A stretch of DNA of 5,063 bases from positions 1 to 5,063 of the forward strand of contig JAEXXW010000065.1 in NCBI GenBank assembly GCA_023405565.1. Reading direction: 5' to 3'. The notes beneath the pieces are model-generated. The model was not told where the DNA came from. It made no database searches and saw only the letters and a list, made by a program, of their open reading frames with translations. Below are positions 1 to 5,063 of the stretch, in pieces; the first letter of the stretch is position 1, and each line of letters opens with the position of its first letter. The position numbers and the translations under genes were made by a program. The stretch comes from Pseudomonadota bacterium. GTDB lineage: Bacteria > Pseudomonadota > Alphaproteobacteria > Rhizobiales > Xanthobacteraceae.

Positions 1-1
1 C

Positions 2-619
2 GATCCGGCCGCACCCCAGTATTTCCCGAAGCAGCGCTTCCTGATGCTGATGCGGAACGAGCGGCTGGCCGCCCTCGATACCCATTTCGATGATGCGAAC
101 CACGTGCTGACCATCCGCCTCAACGGCGCCGAGGTGGCGCGGGGCGACCTGCGGACGCCGGAGGGCCGGCAGGCGATCGAGGATTTCTTTGCCGGCTACA
201 GCGCCGGCGAATTGCGGGGGCCGCCCAGGGTCCTGCATGGCGACGGTCACAGCTTTTCGGATGTCGCCGCCAAGGTGGTATCGATCATCAACGCGGCATC
301 GGTCACAGCCGTTGAAAATGCAGTCGGCGCGCCGGTCGATCCTCTGCGCTTCCGGGGCAACCTGCTGGTTGAGGGTTGGCCGGCCTGGCGTGAGTTTGAG
401 TTGCTCGATCAGACGCTTGCGATCGGCGATGTGCGGCTCAAGGTGATCAAACGCATCGTCCGCTGCGCCGCCACCAATGTCGAACCGCGCACGGGCCGTC
501 GCGACATGGAAATCCCGAAGACCCTGATGCAGGCCTTCGGGCACATGGATTGCGGAATTTACGCCCAAGTGATCGAGGGCGGCACGATCGCGGCCGGCGA
601 CGCGATCAACGCGGTATAG
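2..619 (+). CDS. MOSC domain-containing protein, 5'-truncated by window edge
   Basis: The reading frame is open from base 2, so the start and the N-terminal beta-barrel part lie outside the window; 205 residues and the TAG stop are visible. MOSC domains bind sulfurated or cysteine-ligated molybdenum cofactor, as in YcbX and mARC proteins, which reduce N-hydroxylated compounds or act as sulfur carriers. The visible signs are RFLMLMRNERLA near the left edge, typical of the linker before the domain, then DPLRFRGNL (about residues 114-122), the signature RCAATNVEPRTG (about 154-165, with Cys155), a second cysteine in GHMDCGIY (Cys184), and a closing GGTIAAGDAI. In this family one conserved cysteine ligates molybdenum, but which of the two does so here cannot be settled from sequence alone. 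No signal peptide can be judged. It converges on the FecR-domain gene with a 51-bp gap. The family call is firm; the substrate is unknown. Confidence 0.88.
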   Translation, partial: DPAAPQYFPKQRFLMLMRNERLAALDTHFDDANHVLTIRLNGAEVARGDLRTPEGRQAIEDFFAGYSAGELRGPPRVLHGDGHSFSDVAAKVVSIINAASVTAVENAVGAPVDPLRFRGNLLVEGWPAWREFELLDQTLAIGDVRLKVIKRIVRCAATNVEPRTGRRDMEIPKTLMQAFGHMDCGIYAQVIEGGTIAAGDAINAV

Positions 620-649
620 CCTCTCAACCTCGCAGTATAGCTTCGACCG

Positions 650-670
650 CGCCCGTCACGGACGACGGCG
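650..670. terminator. GC-rich hairpin between convergent genes, possible bidirectional terminator
   Basis: CGCCCGTC (650-657) can pair with GACGGCG (664-670) across a 6-base loop, giving a 7-bp stem with one bulged C. It fills the right part of the gap between the MOSC stop (619) and the FecR-domain gene stop (671-673), and it ends directly against the latter. There is no U-tract on either strand, so if it helps end transcription it is not a canonical intrinsic terminator. The terminator role is inferred from position. Confidence 0.35.
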
Positions 671-1450
671 TCAATAGCAATAACTGTTGCCGCAGGGATA
701 AGGATTCGGATTGTGCTGCACCGGCGGAATGTAGCTCCGCGCGTTGATCGCATTGATCTGGTCGATCGCCTGCATCTTGTCGAACGGGACGCGGGGATCC
801 TGCGGGTCACCCGTGAATGCCCAGCCATAAAGCGGGAAGGTCACCCCGGCTGCGACATTGATGATCGAGCCGTCCCACGGCATCGGACCCTTCACCTGAC
901 CATTCGCGTTGATAACAAAAGCCGTGCCGGGCTTGGTCAGCTGATAGGTCTGCCCGTTGGTCATGCGGATGCTCACAGCGCCTTCGACCAGCAACACGAT
1001 CGTCTGCCCGTTCTGAACGAGGAGATCGATCACCGTGCCGCGAATGCCGAGCGTCGCGACCGGAGTCTTGATCGCATAATTGTTCGGGTTCTGCGCGCCG
1101 GTGACAAAACGGAACGAACCCTGCACGGCGTTGACAACGACTTGCCCCGATCCCTTGTTCGGGTCGTAGATAAACTTGTCGAGCAGCAATTCGGCCTTCG
1201 GGCCAAGGCTCAGCACCGTTTTGTCGAGAAACAGAAGCTGTGCTGTGGCGGCATCACCCGTTTTGATGCGCTCATTGGCATAAACCTCACTGCCTGCGGC
1301 AATTGCGCGCGCTCCCCGGCCCTGCACCTGGTTTTTGACGGCGGAGGCCACGCCGATTTTCGAATCGACGCTGAACGCAGGCGTGTTTCCGAGCAACACA
1401 CAAGAAAGAGTGACAATCGCGGAGATCAGCGAGGTATGGGATTTGTGCAT
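671..1450 (-). CDS. Secreted FecR-domain protein
   Basis: This is a 259-residue exported protein with an N-terminal signal peptide (hydrophobic core about 8-21, probable cleavage after Ala-Phe-Ser at 25-27) followed by a FecR-type domain at about 32-180. Landmarks are AxxxxxLxLG around 70-83, a GSFRFVTG stretch (111-118), and the very typical IKTPVATLGIRGT (127-139). The last 80 residues are unlike the domain and end in a proline/asparagine-rich tail with Cys253 and Cys258. True FecR is an inner-membrane anti-sigma regulator of iron-citrate uptake. This protein lacks a cytoplasmic anti-sigma region and has no sigma-factor or TonB-receptor neighbour, so only the periplasmic/extracellular domain is shared. 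The start chosen is ATG at 1450; an in-frame TTG at 1456 adds two residues. Neither has a clear Shine-Dalgarno sequence, which suggests weak or leader-dependent translation. It is divergent from the beta-barrel gene and is probably functionally linked to it (inference). Cys17 does not make a convincing lipobox. Confidence 0.85.
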   Translation of the reverse strand: MHKSHTSLISAIVTLSCVLLGNTPAFSVDSKIGVASAVKNQVQGRGARAIAAGSEVYANERIKTGDAATAQLLFLDKTVLSLGPKAELLLDKFIYDPNKGSGQVVVNAVQGSFRFVTGAQNPNNYAIKTPVATLGIRGTVIDLLVQNGQTIVLLVEGAVSIRMTNGQTYQLTKPGTAFVINANGQVKGPMPWDGSIINVAAGVTFPLYGWAFTGDPQDPRVPFDKMQAIDQINAINARSYIPPVQHNPNPYPCGNSYCY

Positions 1451-1496
1451 TACCAATTGCCGTTCGCTACTTTTTTACCGACGGAGCCCCTCAAGT

Positions 1497-1512
1497 GTGG
1501 TCGCTCGACCAC
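1497..1512. promoter_or_regulatory. Perfect inverted repeat, candidate operator
   Basis: GTGGTCG-CT-CGACCAC is a perfect 7-bp dyad with a 2-bp centre, lying between the two divergent start codons. The 2-bp centre is too tight for an RNA hairpin loop, which favours a DNA-level dimeric regulator site over a terminator. No regulator gene is present in the window, so the binding protein is unknown. Confidence 0.4.
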
Positions 1513-1614
1513 GCCTGCTGGTTCAATCTCCACTCACTTTTTTCTGCATAGCCGACCCGCGTTGATTGCGCTAGACGAAGAGTGCAATTGGCGACCCGGT
1601 GTTGCGTGGAAGTT

Positions 1615-1622
1615 GGGGCGGA
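1615..1622 (+). promoter_or_regulatory. Ribosome binding site that fixes the GTG start at 1628
   Basis: The purine-rich GGGGCGGA lies 5 bases upstream of GTG at 1628-1630. The frame is open for hundreds of codons further upstream, so this site, together with the signal peptide that begins right after the GTG, decides the start. A second GTG at 1634 is a less well-spaced alternative. Confidence 0.6.
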
Positions 1623-1627
1623 ATGAC

Positions 1628-2788
1628 GTGAACGTGAAGCGGACGTGGGCGTGGCTTCTGGCCACGTTTTTTATTGTCTCAAGCTTGCAGGTCCTTCGAG
1701 CCGATGAACTCGACGCGATGTATGCGCGCATCCTGCGCGAGCCGGCCAACACCGAGCTGAACCTCCGCTTTGCCCGGCTGGCTGAGGAGAGCGGCAAGAT
1801 ACGCTGGGCGCTCGCGGCCTATGAGCGCATTCTTGTCAACGATCCGGACAATTTCGAAGGCAAGGTCGGGCTGATGCGCGTCCGCCGCGCCATGCAACCG
1901 TCCTTCACGCTGGTTACCGCCGAACTTGGCACCGGCTATGAATCCAATCCGATGTATTATCTGCCGGACGGCAAGGGCGACTGGTTCACGCAAGGCTCGC
2001 TCTCCCTGCGCGACGAACGCAACATCAATGGTCAGCGCTGGCGGACCAACGGCATCGTCGCCGGCCAGATCAACAGCCGCTATGGCGATCTGAGCTACGG
2101 CTATGCCGGCGGCGAAATCGGCCCGATTTTCGATCTGATCCCGGGCCTCAGCGTCAATCCTTCGCTGGGCGCAGCGGCGTCCTATTTTAACGATCGCTTC
2201 TATTACGCCGAAGGCTCGGGCGCCCTCACCTTCGAAGGCACCAATGACGGGCTGTATTCGGCGCTGCGTCTGCGCGCGGCGTATCGCTCCTATGATGACT
2301 ATTTTCCGTCTCAGCAGGGCTGGTATGCCGACGCGCGCCTGCGCTTTGCAAAGCCCGACGTGCTCGGCGCCGGCAGCGTCGCCATCTTCTCACCCTATGT
2401 GTTGTGGAGCGATATTTCCGGCGCGGTCGTGAATGCGCTGGTCACCGAAATTCAGCCCGGCGCCTATATCGAATGGGGCGGCCGTCTCGAAGTCTACAAG
2501 GTGGCGACGAAATGGCTGACACTCGGGGCCAATCTCACCGTCAGCTGGCGTGATTATCGCAACGATTATGTCGTTGCCACCGGCGCCAAGCGCGCCGACA
2601 CGCTGATCATTCCGGGCGCGACCGCCATTATCCCCGGGTTCTTCTGGGATCGTGCGGATTTGCGGCTCGACTACCGCTTCCTGCGCAACAACTCCAATGA
2701 CGCGACCAAGGAGTTCGACGATCACATCGTCAGCGCGACCATGGTGAAGCGCTTTGATCCGACCTTGCCGAACTGGGGTTTGCAGTAA
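1628..2788 (+). CDS. Outer-membrane beta-barrel protein with N-terminal TPR region
   Basis: The product is 386 residues from a GTG start. A signal peptide (basic VKR, hydrophobic core about 7-23) probably ends at Leu-Arg-Ala25. Residues 26-90 are helical with TPR spacing, closing with a canonical AxYERIxxxxPDN segment (64-75). From about residue 93 the protein changes to alternating polar/hydrophobic beta-strands rich in Tyr, Gly and Trp with Asp/Asn turns, starting at GYESNP (103-108), as in a porin-like barrel of roughly 290 residues. The last strand ends at HIVSATMVKRF, with the aromatic residue used by the BAM machinery, followed by an unusual ten-residue tail ending WGLQ. The TPR-then-barrel order resembles Slam-type (DUF560) surface-protein exporters but is shorter; that comparison is inference. 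It is divergent from the FecR-domain gene and 37 bp upstream of the HAD gene. The function is unproven. Confidence 0.78.
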   Translation: MNVKRTWAWLLATFFIVSSLQVLRADELDAMYARILREPANTELNLRFARLAEESGKIRWALAAYERILVNDPDNFEGKVGLMRVRRAMQPSFTLVTAELGTGYESNPMYYLPDGKGDWFTQGSLSLRDERNINGQRWRTNGIVAGQINSRYGDLSYGYAGGEIGPIFDLIPGLSVNPSLGAAASYFNDRFYYAEGSGALTFEGTNDGLYSALRLRAAYRSYDDYFPSQQGWYADARLRFAKPDVLGAGSVAIFSPYVLWSDISGAVVNALVTEIQPGAYIEWGGRLEVYKVATKWLTLGANLTVSWRDYRNDYVVATGAKRADTLIIPGATAIIPGFFWDRADLRLDYRFLRNNSNDATKEFDDHIVSATMVKRFDPTLPNWGLQ

Positions 2789-2810
2789 GCGGCGGAAACT
2801 CCGGGGCTAA

Positions 2811-2815
2811 AGGAG
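2811..2815 (+). promoter_or_regulatory. Ribosome binding site for the HAD phosphatase start at 2826
   Basis: AGGAG lies 10 bases before ATG 2826. An in-frame ATG at 2856 is preceded by AGAGAAG about six bases upstream, so the start could be ten codons later. The stronger core here favours 2826, but homologous proteins have short, variable N-termini and do not settle it. Confidence 0.5.
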
Positions 2816-2825
2816 CGACTGGAAT

Positions 2826-3590
2826 ATGAGCGGCAGCTCCGTTAGAGAAGCCGCCATGACCACCGATAACGACAGCGCAAATCCCAGCCGCCCTGCCCAT
2901 ACAGGGGCGGGCAAAACCTTCTCGCATGTCGATACGTGGATCTTCGATCTCGACAACACGCTCTATCCGCACCACCTCAATCTGTGGCAGCAAGTCGACA
3001 CGCGCATCCGCGACTACATCGCCAACTTTCTCAATATCGCGCATGATGACGCCTTCCGCCTGCAGAAGGATTATTATCGCCGCTACGGCACATCGATGCG
3101 CGGGCTGATAACCGAACACGGCATGAAGCCGGACGACTTTCTCGACTTCGTCCACGAGATCGACCACTCGCCGCTCGAACCCAACCCGGCGCTGGGCGAC
3201 GCCATCGAGAAACTGCCCGGCCGCAAGCTCATTCTCACCAACGGCACGCGCAAGCATGCCGACGCCGTCATGCGCCGGCTCGATATCCACACGCAATTCG
3301 AGGCTGTGTTCGACATCGTAGCCGCCGAACTCGAGCCGAAGCCGTCGGCGAAGACCTACGACCGCTTCCTCGCGCAGCACGGCGTCGATCCGGCAAAGTC
3401 GGCGATGTTCGAGGATCTCTCGCGCAATCTCACGGTACCGCATGCGCTTGGCATCACCACTGTGCTGGTGGTGCCCGAGAAAACGCGCGAGGTGTTCCGC
3501 GAAGATTGGGAGATGGAAGGGCGAGACGCCGATCACGTGGATTTCGTGACCGACGATCTCACGCAATTCCTGAAGGGATGCCTGCGCTGA
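2826..3590 (+). CDS. HAD-superfamily hydrolase, pyrimidine 5'-nucleotidase-like
   Basis: This is a 254-residue cytoplasmic phosphatase. All four HAD motifs are present: motif I DLDNTLY (Asp41 nucleophile, Asp43 acid/base), motif II LILTNGT (Thr138), motif III lysine in EPKPSAKTY (Lys172 or Lys176), and motif IV FEDLSRN (Glu196/Asp197, with Asn201). The region between motifs I and II is an alpha-helical C1-type cap containing RLQKDYYRRYGTSMRGL, characteristic of the pyrimidine 5'-nucleotidase (Sdt1/TIGR01993-like) branch, which dephosphorylates UMP/CMP or related metabolites. Residues 1-33 before the core are polar and low in conservation. It follows the outer-membrane gene by 37 bp without a strong terminator, so read-through is possible. 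From memory, this family often sits beside dapD in Rhizobiales; here tctC intervenes. The family is certain; the substrate is inferred. Confidence 0.88.
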   Translation: MSGSSVREAAMTTDNDSANPSRPAHTGAGKTFSHVDTWIFDLDNTLYPHHLNLWQQVDTRIRDYIANFLNIAHDDAFRLQKDYYRRYGTSMRGLITEHGMKPDDFLDFVHEIDHSPLEPNPALGDAIEKLPGRKLILTNGTRKHADAVMRRLDIHTQFEAVFDIVAAELEPKPSAKTYDRFLAQHGVDPAKSAMFEDLSRNLTVPHALGITTVLVVPEKTREVFREDWEMEGRDADHVDFVTDDLTQFLKGCLR

Positions 3591-3604
3591 GGTGATCTCT
3601 CACC
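3591..3604 (+). terminator. Small hairpin directly after the HAD gene stop
   Basis: GGTGA-TCTC-TCACC forms a perfect 5-bp stem with a 4-base loop starting at the base after the TGA. A TTTT run follows only about nine bases later, so this is at best a weak terminator. The larger repeat at 3621-3704 probably contributes more to separating the convergent genes. Confidence 0.25.
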
Positions 3605-3620
3605 GTTGAAGCGTTTTACA

Positions 3621-3704
3621 GTCATGTCCGGCCTTGTGCCGGGCATCCACGATTTTCTTCTCTCACACAAAGACGTGGGTGGCCGGGACAAGCCCGGCCA
3701 TGAC
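3621..3704. repeat. Paired inverted REP-like palindromic element (REPIN-like)
   Basis: Two 31-base arms (3621-3651 and 3674-3704) are inverted copies matching at 26 of 31 positions, separated by a 22-base AT-richer spacer. Each arm starts, reading inward, with GTCATG and contains its own 7-bp hairpin with a five-base loop: 3626-3644 on the left with one G-U pair, and 3681-3699 on the right, fully paired. The arm sequence matches, from memory, a dispersed intergenic palindrome abundant in Bradyrhizobium and relatives. It lies between two convergent genes, where it may also act as a transcriptional insulator. Any small frame read through it is spurious. No RAYT transposase gene is present in the window. 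Confidence 0.75.
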
Positions 3705-3739
3705 GATTTGGCCCATTGGCGTATACGAACGGGCAGACA

Positions 3740-4732
3740 TCAATCGAGCGTCACGCCGCTCGCCTTGATGGTCGCGCCCCACTTCCCGATTTCGTCATCG
3801 AGAAACTTCTTCATATAGACCGGATTGGCCTGATTGACCGGAACGAAGGTCGAGCCGACCTTCTTGAGGCGCTCGGTCAAAACCGGCGTCTCGATCATCG
3901 CCACCGTAGCCTTCTGCAGCTTGTCGATCACCGCCTGCGGCGTGCCCTTCGGCACGAAGAAGCCGCTCCAGAACGGCGCTTCGAAATTGGCAATCCCCTC
4001 TTCGATTGCGGTCGGGACGTCCGGCGCGAGCGGCGAGCGGACCTTCGTCAGCGACGCGAGAGGATTGAGCGTCTTGTTTTCCATCTGCGGAATGGCAGCC
4101 GCACCGAGCGCACAGATGTAATCGATGCGGCCCGCCATAGCGTCCTGCATCGCCGGCGCCGAGCCGCGATAAGGCACGTGCACGGCATCGATCCCCGCTG
4201 CTGCATTCAACTGCGCGCAACCGAGATGCGAGGCTGAGCCGACGCCGGCCGAGCCGTATTGCATCTTGCCCGGATTGGCCTTGGCATAGGCGAGGAATTC
4301 CTTGAAATTCTTCACCGGCAGATCCTTGCGGGCCATGAGAATAATCGGCTGCTCGGCGACCAGCGCCACCGGCATGAAATCGCCGACCGGGTCGTACGGC
4401 AGCTTCTTGTACAGCGCCTTGCTCATGGCGAAGGTGTCGATACCACCCATCACGAACTGATAGCCGTCCGGATCGGCCTTCGAGACACGGCCAACGCCGA
4501 TGGTGCCACCGGCACCGCCCACATTCTCGATCACCACCTGCTGGCCAAGCACCTCGGAAAGCCGCGCCGCGAAGAGGCGCCCAACCACATCAGAGGCACT
4601 GCCGGCCGCGAACGGAATGACCAGCGTGACGGTGCGATTCGGCCACTCCTGCGCCGGCGCCTGTGTCGCCATCGGAACAGAGAGAGCAGCCGCAACGGCT
4701 GTGACGCGCAACAAACGTGAGCAAACTTTCAT
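3740..4732 (-). CDS. Tripartite tricarboxylate transporter (TctC/Bug family) substrate-binding protein
   Basis: The product is 330 residues, the usual length for Bug proteins. It is a periplasmic receptor that captures a small carboxylate or related solute for a TctA/TctB membrane permease. The signal peptide covers residues 1-27 (Arg at 6 and 9, alanine-rich core, Ala-Pro-Ala cleavage). The mature part starts [17 protein letters not shown], with the ligand-loop signature PFxxGxxxDxxxR (Pro40 to Arg52), then VIENxxGAGGTIG (68-79), ADPDGY (86-91), [11 protein letters not shown] (159-169) and VPYRGSAPA (186-194), which form the two-lobed fold and its carboxylate-binding loops. AAGGGAT, complementary to 4741-4747, lies about 9 bases before ATG 4732 and supports this start. 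No tctA or tctB is adjacent, so it is an orphan receptor, as is common where this family is expanded. It is divergent from dapD, and a sigma-54-like promoter lies upstream. The ligand cannot be predicted. Confidence 0.93.
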   Translation of the reverse strand: MKVCSRLLRVTAVAAALSVPMATQAPAQEWPNRTVTLVIPFAAGSASDVVGRLFAARLSEVLGQQVVIENVGGAGGTIGVGRVSKADPDGYQFVMGGIDTFAMSKALYKKLPYDPVGDFMPVALVAEQPIILMARKDLPVKNFKEFLAYAKANPGKMQYGSAGVGSASHLGCAQLNAAAGIDAVHVPYRGSAPAMQDAMAGRIDYICALGAAAIPQMENKTLNPLASLTKVRSPLAPDVPTAIEEGIANFEAPFWSGFFVPKGTPQAVIDKLQKATVAMIETPVLTERLKKVGSTFVPVNQANPVYMKKFLDDEIGKWGATIKASGVTLD

Positions 4733-4800
4733 CAGTTCTTATCCCTTTTAACGCCGCGTCACCCAGCAACCCTGCACCGACGCGACGGCGCGCAGTTTCC

Positions 4801-4817
4801 AGCAATTTGTGTGCCGT
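4801..4817 (-). promoter_or_regulatory. Candidate sigma-54 (RpoN) -24/-12 promoter for the tctC-like gene
   Basis: Read on the minus strand the site is ACGGCACACAAATTGCT, against the consensus TGGCAC-N5-TTGCW. It has GGCAC and TTGCT intact, and exactly ten bases between the invariant GG (4814-4815) and GC (4802-4803). The predicted transcript would start near 4791 and leave a leader of about 58 bases before ATG 4732. No enhancer-binding-protein gene or clear upstream activator site is visible; such a site would fall towards or inside dapD. One consensus base, the T before GG, is replaced by C. Confidence 0.5.
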
Positions 4818-4837
4818 CCCCAAGCGAAATCGCGGCA

Positions 4838-4843
4838 TTGACA
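4838..4843 (+). promoter_or_regulatory. Candidate -35 box for dapD
   Basis: A perfect TTGACA lies 50 bases before the dapD ATG. At 16-18 bp spacing the -10 region is only CCACAC-like, far from consensus, though alphaproteobacterial housekeeping promoters often have poor -10 boxes. If used, the transcript would start near 4873 with a leader of about 20 bases. Confidence 0.35.
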
Positions 4844-4893
4844 GGGGCCAAGTCGTCGCGCCACACCTGCCGCGCTCATTTCCGGGGGATTGC

Positions 4894-5063
4894 ATGCCGC
4901 ACGACCAGCTCGCCAAAACCATCGATGACGCTTTCGAGAAGCGCGACACCGTCACTGCCGCCACCACTGGCCCGGTGCGCGAGGCCGTTGACCAGGCGCT
5001 GGACCTTCTCGATTCGGGTGCAGCACGCGTTGCCGAACGCCAGGCGGACGGACAATGGCAGGT
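4894..5063 (+). CDS. dapD: 2,3,4,5-tetrahydropyridine-2,6-dicarboxylate N-succinyltransferase, N-terminal part
   Basis: The first 56 codons are visible, and the gene runs off the right edge. The product begins [18 protein letters not shown] and continues with [12 protein letters not shown] and [11 protein letters not shown], the helical N-terminal domain pattern of alphaproteobacterial DapD (full length about 280 residues). The enzyme transfers succinyl from succinyl-CoA to tetrahydrodipicolinate in the cytoplasm, in the succinylase branch of diaminopimelate and lysine synthesis. The left-handed beta-helix catalytic part lies outside the window, so active-site residues cannot be checked. GGGGGA at 4884-4889 lies four bases before the ATG, a close but workable ribosome site. 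It is divergent from the tctC-like gene across 161 bp. No lysine riboswitch or attenuator is visible in the short upstream region. Confidence 0.85.
   Translation, partial: MPHDQLAKTIDDAFEKRDTVTAATTGPVREAVDQALDLLDSGAARVAERQADGQWQ

Larger units (their letters stand above)
1451..1627. promoter_or_regulatory. Divergent intergenic region, FecR-domain gene / outer-membrane barrel gene
   Basis: These 177 bases must hold promoters for both divergent genes. They are visibly poorer in GC than the flanking genes, with T-runs at about 1471-1476 and 1538-1543. No confident -35/-10 pair was found in either direction. The best rightward -35-like box, TTGATT at 1562-1567, has only CAATTG at the -10 spacing. 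The region contains one perfect inverted repeat, listed separately, and two copies of the octamer CCAATTGC in opposite orientation (1453-1460 and 1584-1591). Confidence 0.5.

Noticed and set aside
1400..1402. Lipoprotein signal (Cys17) in the FecR-domain protein
   Set aside because: The residues before the cysteine are Thr-Leu-Ser, which fits the lipobox poorly, while a good type I site follows at residue 27.
671..1450. Assignment of the FecR-domain protein as an iron-dicitrate anti-sigma regulator (fecR)
   Set aside because: It has a cleavable signal peptide instead of a cytoplasmic anti-sigma domain, and no fecI or TonB-receptor gene is adjacent.
1588..1606. Possible second sigma-54 site, TTGGCGACCCGGTGTTGCG, upstream of the barrel gene
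   Set aside because: The GG-to-GC spacing is 12 bases rather than the strict 10 and the -24 box is poor.
2730..3566. 278-codon minus-strand frame opposite the HAD gene
   Set aside because: The plus strand has all four HAD motifs and a ribosome site; the antisense product has no recognisable domain and is a GC-rich shadow.
3606..3818. 70-codon plus-strand frame downstream of the HAD gene
   Set aside because: Its first half is the translation of the REP-like palindrome and its second half is antisense to the tctC-like gene; there is no ribosome site and no protein-like pattern.
3716..4720. Long plus-strand frames opposite the tctC-like gene
   Set aside because: The minus strand encodes an unmistakable full-length Bug protein with signal peptide; the opposite frames are Arg/His-rich shadows.
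4733..4893. Lysine riboswitch or leader peptide upstream of dapD
   Set aside because: The region is too short, shows no extended stem structure typical of the lysine riboswitch, and has no lysine-rich short frame.

Overview
This window looks like chromosomal DNA of a GC-rich alphaproteobacterium, most likely from Hyphomicrobiales (a Bradyrhizobium, Rhodopseudomonas or Pseudolabrys-like lineage). The reasons are the codon use, an orphan Bug/TctC-type solute-binding protein, the alphaproteobacterial look of the DapD N-terminus, and a 'GTCATGGCCGGG...' palindromic repeat of a kind I remember as common in that order. The genus is an inference. No phage, transposase, tRNA, rRNA or CRISPR signal was found, and no gene-free stretch exceeds about 180 bases.

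Layout, left to right. (1) The 3' part of a MOSC-domain protein on + (2-619). (2) A short convergent gap (620-670) with a GC-rich hairpin. (3) A secreted FecR-domain protein on - (671-1450). (4) A 177-bp divergent intergenic region with a perfect inverted repeat. (5) A GTG-started outer-membrane protein on + (1628-2788) with a short TPR region followed by a beta-barrel. (6) A HAD-family pyrimidine 5'-nucleotidase-like phosphatase on + (2826-3590), 37 bp downstream and possibly co-transcribed. (7) A convergent gap holding a paired inverted REP-like element (3621-3704). (8) An orphan TctC/Bug periplasmic substrate-binding protein on - (3740-4732). (9) A 161-bp divergent region with a sigma-54-like -24/-12 element pointing at tctC and a TTGACA box pointing the other way. 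(10) The first 56 codons of dapD on + (4894 to the window edge), for the lysine/diaminopimelate pathway.

Two functional themes stand out. The FecR protein and the TPR/beta-barrel protein are divergently transcribed and both exported. No FecI-type sigma factor or TonB receptor gene is present, so this is unlikely to be a classical Fec iron-signalling system. It may be an envelope module in which the barrel handles or anchors the secreted FecR protein. Separately, the carboxylate-binding tctC gene has what looks like a well-spaced RpoN promoter, which would suit enhancer-dependent, nutrient-responsive expression. The REP-like element is notable because the differences between its two arms preserve base pairing inside each arm.
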